Below, in pieces: positions 59,455-64,000 of a DNA stretch of 64,000 nt. Positions within the stretch are counted from its first letter, which is position 1; each line of letters begins with the position of its first letter. The notes below the pieces were generated by a model. That model ran no database searches and was not told the origin of the DNA. It worked only from the letters and a program-made list of their open reading frames with translations. The position numbers and the translations under genes are program-made. The stretch comes from Microbacterium natoriense (GTDB lineage: Bacteria > Actinomycetota > Actinomycetes > Actinomycetales > Microbacteriaceae): the NCBI RefSeq assembly GCF_030816295.1, contig NZ_JAUSXV010000001.1:1426001-1490000 (forward strand). The letters are read 5' to 3'.

Positions 59455-61047
59455 CTAGGCCTCGCTCGAGACCTCCGCGAGCACCTGCGGCCAGCGGCGG
59501 TCGAGCACGCGCCCGCCGAGCGCGGCGCCGCCCCAGATCGCCGCCGCCCCGACCACAAGACCGCAGGCGAGGCTCGCCCAGCCGAGCGCCGGCGTCCAGA
59601 ACGCGGCGATCGCGAATCCGAGCGCGGGAGCGCCGAGGATCAGGGTGATCGGAGACATGACGGCCATCGCGATGAGCGACTGCACTCCGCCCGACGATCC
59701 CCGTCCGAAGGGATTGGCCTCGGGTGCGGGTGCACGGCCGGGCAGGAAGCTGCCGACCCACGCGCCGGCGCCGGCCGATATCGCGCCCAGTCCGAGGGCG
59801 GCGCCGAGGCTCCCGGGCATGAGGTCGGGGCGCCCTGCCAGAACGCAGCTCGCGACGCACAGCACCAGGAGCAGCGGAACCGCGATGATGCCGAAGCCGA
59901 GGAGGCGCCCGAAGCGGTCTGCCGACCCGCGCACGCCGGTGTGGATGTGCAGGGCGAGGGCGTCGTTGTCGTAGGCGAGCGCCATCTGCATGATCGTGCC
60001 TGCGAGCAGAGCGTCGATCGCCGGCACGAGCGTGACGACCGGACCGAACCCGATCGACTCGTCCTGCAGACCGTTCATGAAGACGACGCCGATGAGGATG
60101 GCGGGCAGGAACAGCATCATGACGACGTTGACGACCTGGCGGGGGTCGCGGCGGAAGTACCGCAGTGAGCGGGCGGCGATGGCGCCGACAGCAGTGGCGG
60201 GCAGCATCCGATCGATCACCCCGCCCGAGCGCACGCGTCCGCCGCCGCTGGACTGGATCGGAGCGACCAGCCGGGCGGCGAGCAGCGCCTGCGAGGCGAA
60301 CCAGAGCACGGCGACCGTCGCGAGCCCGATCAGCAGCCGAAGACCTGCGGCGCCGATGTCGCCGGCGACGATCGAGGCGGGCACGCCGAAGGCGGCCGCG
60401 AGCGGCGTCCACCCGAGCACGTCGGCGGCGTCCGCGAACACCGAGCCGACGTCGCCCATCTCCCGCACGGCGGCGAGCACGAGGTTGATCAACAGGCCCG
60501 AGCTCGCAGCGAGCAGCACGCCGATCGTCATCACGAGATCGCGGCTGCGGCGGCGTGCCAGCCATCGCGCGAGCAGCCCGCTGATCACGCGCGCCCCGAG
60601 GACGCAGATCGCGAGCGCCAGAGGGATGATCAGCACTCCGACCAGGAGAGCGAGTCCGTTCACGGACCATCCGAGCAGCATGAGCGCAAGCGCCAGGGTC
60701 GTGCCGAGGCCGCCGATGGTCGTCGCTCCGGCGATGACCATGCCGGGAAGCAGCTGGCGGGCGGTCACGGGCAGCAGCGAGAAGCGCTCGGCGGCCAGCG
60801 TGTCGTCGGCGCTCACGAGCAGCGATCCGATCCACCACCCGGCGGTGATCACCGCGCCCGTCAGCACCAGCACCGTGACCGCGGCCTCGGGGGCGGCGAA
60901 ACGCATCGCGAACAGTCCGGCGGCGAGGACGGCGAGGAATCCGAGCGCCATCAACCCGGTGATGATCAGGGTGACGATCATCCACGGGTTGCGGGCGAGC
61001 TGGTGACCGAGCTGCCGCCAGCGCAGGCTTACGAGGAGCGCAACCAT
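59455..61047 (-). CDS. ABC transporter permease, 530 residues
   Basis: This is an integral membrane protein with about 12 hydrophobic helices, including LIITGLMALGFLAVLAAGLF, VTVLVLTGAVITAGWWIG, VGVLIIPLALAICVLGARV and IIAVPLLLVLCVASCVLAG. Its ATG at 61047 lies 19 bases inside the 3' end of the ATPase gene, so the two form one operon. There is no extracellular binding-protein gene nearby and the layout fits an exporter of the ABC-2 or large-permease type. The transported substance is unknown. Confidence 0.85.
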   Translation of the reverse strand: MVALLVSLRWRQLGHQLARNPWMIVTLIITGLMALGFLAVLAAGLFAMRFAAPEAAVTVLVLTGAVITAGWWIGSLLVSADDTLAAERFSLLPVTARQLLPGMVIAGATTIGGLGTTLALALMLLGWSVNGLALLVGVLIIPLALAICVLGARVISGLLARWLARRRSRDLVMTIGVLLAASSGLLINLVLAAVREMGDVGSVFADAADVLGWTPLAAAFGVPASIVAGDIGAAGLRLLIGLATVAVLWFASQALLAARLVAPIQSSGGGRVRSGGVIDRMLPATAVGAIAARSLRYFRRDPRQVVNVVMMLFLPAILIGVVFMNGLQDESIGFGPVVTLVPAIDALLAGTIMQMALAYDNDALALHIHTGVRGSADRFGRLLGFGIIAVPLLLVLCVASCVLAGRPDLMPGSLGAALGLGAISAGAGAWVGSFLPGRAPAPEANPFGRGSSGGVQSLIAMAVMSPITLILGAPALGFAIAAFWTPALGWASLACGLVVGAAAIWGGAALGGRVLDRRWPQVLAEVSSEA

Positions 61048-61805
61048 GCCAGCGTCTCCGTTCCGAGGTCGTGGGCGCCGACCAGCGACAAGAAGCGCTG
61101 CTGCAGGCTCATGCCCGCGCGTACCTCGTCGAGGGTGCCGTTCGCGAGCAGGCGGCCTTCTGCGACGATCGCCACCCGGTCGCACATCGACTCCACGAGT
61201 TCCATCACGTGGCTGGACAGCACGACGGTGCCGCCGCCGTTCACGAACGCCCGCAGGATCTGTCTGATGGTCTCGCCGGAGACCGGGTCGACGGCTTCGA
61301 GCGGCTCGTCGAGGATCAGCAGCCGCGGAGCGTGGATGAGCGCGCAGGCCAGGCCGATCTTCTTGCGCATGCCTGCGGAGTAGTCGACGACAAGAGTGCT
61401 GCCGGCGTCCGCGAGCCCCAGCGCCTCGAGCAGCTCTCCCGTGCGCGAGACCACATCGGCTTCGGTCATTCCGCGCAGCAGGCCCGTGTAGCGGAGCAGC
61501 TCGGCACCGGTGAGGCGGTCGAGCATGCGGATGCCGTCGGGCAGCACGCCCATGAGCGCTTTCGCCGCCGCGGGGTTCTGCCACACGTCGATGCCGAGGA
61601 TCCACGCGGTGCCGGCGTCGGGGCGGAGCAGCCCGGTCGTCATCGACAGGGTCGTCGTCTTCCCCGCGCCGTTGGGACCGAGCAGACCCAGCATCGTGCC
61701 CGCCGGAACGTCGAGAGAGAGGTCGTCGACGGCGACCTTCGGGCCGAACTGCTTGCGAAGGCCGCGGAGGGCAAGGACGGGAGGGGCCGCTGTCTGGTCG
61801 GTCAT
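61029..61805 (-). CDS. ABC transporter ATP-binding protein
   Basis: This 258-residue ATPase energises the permease encoded next to it. The Walker A is LGLLGPNGAGKTTTLSMTTG and the Walker B LLILDEPLEAVDP. The signature loop reads VVDYSAGMRKKIGLACALI, with YSAGM in place of the usual LSGGQ, a form found in some CcmA/EcfA-like export ATPases. The D-loop and H-loop (VVLSSHVMELVESM) are intact. The ATG at 61805 has no strong ribosome site. A 22-base palindrome (61825-61846) lies just upstream. Confidence 0.93.
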   Translation of the reverse strand: MTDQTAAPPVLALRGLRKQFGPKVAVDDLSLDVPAGTMLGLLGPNGAGKTTTLSMTTGLLRPDAGTAWILGIDVWQNPAAAKALMGVLPDGIRMLDRLTGAELLRYTGLLRGMTEADVVSRTGELLEALGLADAGSTLVVDYSAGMRKKIGLACALIHAPRLLILDEPLEAVDPVSGETIRQILRAFVNGGGTVVLSSHVMELVESMCDRVAIVAEGRLLANGTLDEVRAGMSLQQRFLSLVGAHDLGTETLAWLRSS

Positions 61806-61824
61806 GACTTCATCTCATCACGAC

Positions 61825-61846
61825 GGCGGATGCCGCGGCATCCGCC
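61825..61846. repeat. 22-base perfect palindrome, second copy
   Basis: The palindrome has arms GGCGGATGCCG and CGGCATCCGCC, identical to the core of the palindrome at 30915-30936. It lies between the ktrA stop and the ABC ATPase start on the minus strand, so it may terminate the potassium operon transcript. Confidence 0.6.
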
Positions 61847-61894
61847 CTGCGGGGGATATCCCCGATGCCGTCAGCGGACCGACGGCTGCCGGGG

Positions 61895-62566
61895 TTACCG
61901 GTCGAGAGCGGCGAAGCGCTCGATGTCGCTGTTCGTGCCCGACACGATGATGAGGTCGTGATTGGTGACGATCGTGTTCGCCTCGGCGTAGCGGAACGGC
62001 TTGCCCGGGCTCTTCACCCCGACCACAGTGACCTTGTACTTGGTGCGGACGCCGGACTCGTTCAGCCGCACGCCGCGGATGAACTTCGGCGGGTACATCT
62101 TCGCGAGCACGAAGTCGTCGTCGAAGCGGATGAAGTCCAGCATGCGCCCGGAGACCAGGTGCGCGACGCGTTCGCCGGCCTCGCGCTCGGGGTAGATGAC
62201 GTGGTTCGCGCCCACGCGGGCGAGGATCTTGCCGTGCGACTGGGAGACGGCCTTCGCCCAGATCTGGGGCACCTTCAAATCGACGAGGTTGGCCGTGATG
62301 AGCACGGACGCCTCGATCGACGATCCGACTGCGACGACCGCGACCTGGAAGTCCTGAGCGCCGACCTGGCGCAGCGCGTCGATGTTCTTGGCGTCGGCCT
62401 GCACGGTGTGCGTGACACGGTCCGACCACTTCTGGACGAGCTCGAGGTTGTCGTCGATCGCGAGCACCTCGCGGTCGAGCCGGTCGAGCTCGCCGGCGCA
62501 GGCGGCGCCGAAACGGCCGAGACCGATGACGAGGACGGGGGCGTCTCCGCGGAGGACTTCAACCAA
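61895..62566 (-). CDS. Potassium-transporter regulatory subunit (KtrA/TrkA type)
   Basis: This 223-residue cytoplasmic protein has an N-terminal RCK/TrkA-N NAD-binding domain (VLVIGLGRFGAACAGELDRL, then LAIDDNLELVQKWSDRV) and a C-terminal TrkA-C domain (KYKVTVVGVKSPGKPFRYAE). It gates the KtrB potassium channel. The likely start is TTG at 62566, with GAAAGG seven bases before it and overlap of eight bases with ktrB; no ATG or GTG is suitable. Another TTG at 62581 has no ribosome site. Translation is probably coupled to ktrB. Confidence 0.9.
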   Translation of the reverse strand: MVEVLRGDAPVLVIGLGRFGAACAGELDRLDREVLAIDDNLELVQKWSDRVTHTVQADAKNIDALRQVGAQDFQVAVVAVGSSIEASVLITANLVDLKVPQIWAKAVSQSHGKILARVGANHVIYPEREAGERVAHLVSGRMLDFIRFDDDFVLAKMYPPKFIRGVRLNESGVRTKYKVTVVGVKSPGKPFRYAEANTIVTNHDLIIVSGTNSDIERFAALDR

Positions 62567-63989
62567 CGATCGGCCTTTCAACCGGCAGCGAGTAGTACTG
62601 CGTCCGTGATGTCGCGGCGACTGCCGCGGCGAGAGTCACTGTACCAACGCGGCCCATGAAGATGGTGGCCGCGAGCACGTAGGCGCCGGAATCGGGCAGG
62701 GACTCGGTGAGCCCTGTGGACAGCCCGACCGTGGCGAAGGCGGAGATCACGTCGAACAGCACATGGCTGATGTCGTCTTTGGTGATCTGGGCGATGATGA
62801 TCGTCGACAGGGCGACGATGGTGGCGCCCCAGGCGACGACGCTGAGGGCGACGCGCTGCACGTCGCTGGGGATGCGTCGCCCGAAGACCTCGACCGACTG
62901 GCGTCCCTTGGCCTCCGACCACACGGCGATCGCGAGCACAGCGAGGGTCGTGACCTTGATGCCGCCGGCTGTGGATGCCGAGCCGCCGCCGACGAACATC
63001 AGCATGGATGCCGCCAGCAGCGACGAGCCGTTCAGATCGGCCATGTCGATCACGTTGAAGCCGCCGGAGCGGGTCATCGCAGACAGGAAGAACGCCTGGA
63101 ACGTGGTGTCGACGGCATCCATCGATCCGAAGGTCTTGGGGTTGTTGTATTCGAGGATCAGGAAGACCGCGGCGCCCAGGAAGAACAGCAGCACCGTCGT
63201 GACGATCGTGAGCTTGGTGTGCAGCGACCACTTCTTCACGTGCCAGACGTGCTTGGCCAGCGTGTAGATCACGGGGAAGCCGATGCTGCCGAGGAACACC
63301 CCGGCCATGAGGAGCGTGAGCACCAGGTAGTCGTCCTCGAACACCGCGACGCCACCGGCGTTCGGTGCGAAGCCCGTGTTCGTGAAAGACATGGCGGCGT
63401 AGTACGGCGCCTCCCACAGCGCCGCGATGGGATCGACCTCCGCCATGACGAGTGCGGGGTAGAGCAGGATCGCGAGGGTGCCCTCGATCACGAGGGCCGA
63501 GATCGCGACGGTCGTCAGCAACTGGCCGACCTCGCCGAGCCGAACGGTCTGGCTCTCGTTCACGACGCCGCCATGAGCGCGGAGCGGGTTCGTGTCGCCC
63601 GCCGCCATCAGCTTGGCGCGCAGTCCGAGGCGCTTGGAGATCAGCATGCCCATGAGCGACGCCAGGGTCAGCACACCCAGAGCGCCCACGTTCACGCCGA
63701 CGAAGACCAGCACGTGCCCGAAGGGCGACCAGTGCGTGGCCATGTCGACGGTGGTGAGGCCCGTCACGCAGATCGTGGAGACGGCGGTGAACAGGGCATC
63801 GCTGAGATCGGTGAACTCGCCGGTCGCAGACGAGATCGGCAGCCCGAGCAGCACCGTGAAGATCAGGATCAGCAGCGCGAAGACGACGATCGCGAACCGT
63901 GACGGGGACGAGGTGACGATGTGGCGCGCGCGCACCGCGAAGCTTTCCAGCCGACGTCGCGGAGAAGACGCCGATGCGATGCCCGACAT
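62559..63989 (-). CDS. Potassium transporter membrane subunit (KtrB/TrkH type)
   Basis: This 476-residue K+ channel-like transporter has four pore repeats with Gly-containing filters such as VSTICVTGLTTVDMA, AMSFTNTGFAPNA, AMTRSGGFNVIDM and AFATVGLSTGLT. The membrane helices include RFAIVVFALLILIFTVLLGL. It mediates Na+- or ATP-dependent potassium uptake together with the RCK protein encoded next. The ATG at 63989 is preceded by AAAGGGGCGGG. The window ends 11 bases upstream of the start. Confidence 0.94.
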   Translation of the reverse strand: MSGIASASSPRRRLESFAVRARHIVTSSPSRFAIVVFALLILIFTVLLGLPISSATGEFTDLSDALFTAVSTICVTGLTTVDMATHWSPFGHVLVFVGVNVGALGVLTLASLMGMLISKRLGLRAKLMAAGDTNPLRAHGGVVNESQTVRLGEVGQLLTTVAISALVIEGTLAILLYPALVMAEVDPIAALWEAPYYAAMSFTNTGFAPNAGGVAVFEDDYLVLTLLMAGVFLGSIGFPVIYTLAKHVWHVKKWSLHTKLTIVTTVLLFFLGAAVFLILEYNNPKTFGSMDAVDTTFQAFFLSAMTRSGGFNVIDMADLNGSSLLAASMLMFVGGGSASTAGGIKVTTLAVLAIAVWSEAKGRQSVEVFGRRIPSDVQRVALSVVAWGATIVALSTIIIAQITKDDISHVLFDVISAFATVGLSTGLTESLPDSGAYVLAATIFMGRVGTVTLAAAVAATSRTQYYSLPVERPIVG

Positions 63990-64000
63990 CCCGCCCCTTT

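Overview
The window is about 64 kb of high-GC DNA that reads as the chromosome of an actinobacterium of the Microbacteriaceae, most likely Microbacterium or a close relative. The evidence is strong G/C third-position bias, frequent GTG starts, many genes whose start codon sits 6-7 bases after a TANNNT box (leaderless transcripts), a DUF7882-type protein typical of that family, and housekeeping genes (thrC, nadE, proC, upp, tadA, sbcCD, thiC) of actinobacterial type. I see no rRNA, tRNA, transposase, phage gene, integrase or CRISPR array. The window cuts a gene at the left edge and ends just upstream of the ktrB start on the right.

Region 1 (1-14344) is a glycan-use locus for fucose- and galactose-containing oligosaccharides. 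It has an alpha-galactosidase (GH36, cut by the edge), two LplB/LplC-type ABC permeases, a FadR-type GntR regulator, L-fuconate dehydratase, a GH2 beta-galactosidase, a ThuA-like protein, a GH95 fucosidase-type enzyme, an L-fucose dehydrogenase-like aldo/keto reductase, a zinc dehydrogenase and a KduD-like SDR. Together they suggest import of a fucosylated galactoside, trimming to monosaccharides, and oxidation of L-fucose by the non-phosphorylating route. The solute-binding protein, the lactonase and the last cleavage enzyme are not in view. Two candidate operator families recur in the promoters of this region.

Region 2 (14415-24483) holds a large LuxR-type ATPase regulator, two alpha/beta hydrolases, an F420-reductase-like protein, a DUF892 protein, a fatty-acid desaturase, small hypotheticals, and a divergent TetR/SDR pair with a long operator over the SDR promoter. 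Region 3 (24504-32410) holds a TPP riboswitch with thiC, a CHY zinc-finger protein whose tail overlaps an ECF sigma/anti-sigma fusion, ogt, a second ECF sigma with its membrane partner, and threonine synthase.

Region 4 (32534-42681) holds VOC proteins, a thioredoxin-like protein, a FUSC permease, an M20 peptidase/MFS pair, RtcB behind a small leader ORF and a terminator, a siderophore-interacting protein, a DNA glycosylase, and a winged-helix regulator preceded by a leaderless cysteine-containing small ORF. Region 5 (42758-55096) holds a small GNAT, sbcD-sbcC, a MarR/MFS pair with a perfect operator, a nucleosidase, nadE, and a 1154-residue RecB-like nuclease/helicase with a GNAT gene. Region 6 (55326-63989) holds upp, tadA, an alpha/beta hydrolase with a CDF metal transporter, proC, an ABC exporter pair and the KtrAB/TrkAH potassium system. 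Several gene borders carry large nested inverted repeats, and GCGGATGC/GCATCCGC hairpins recur across the window.
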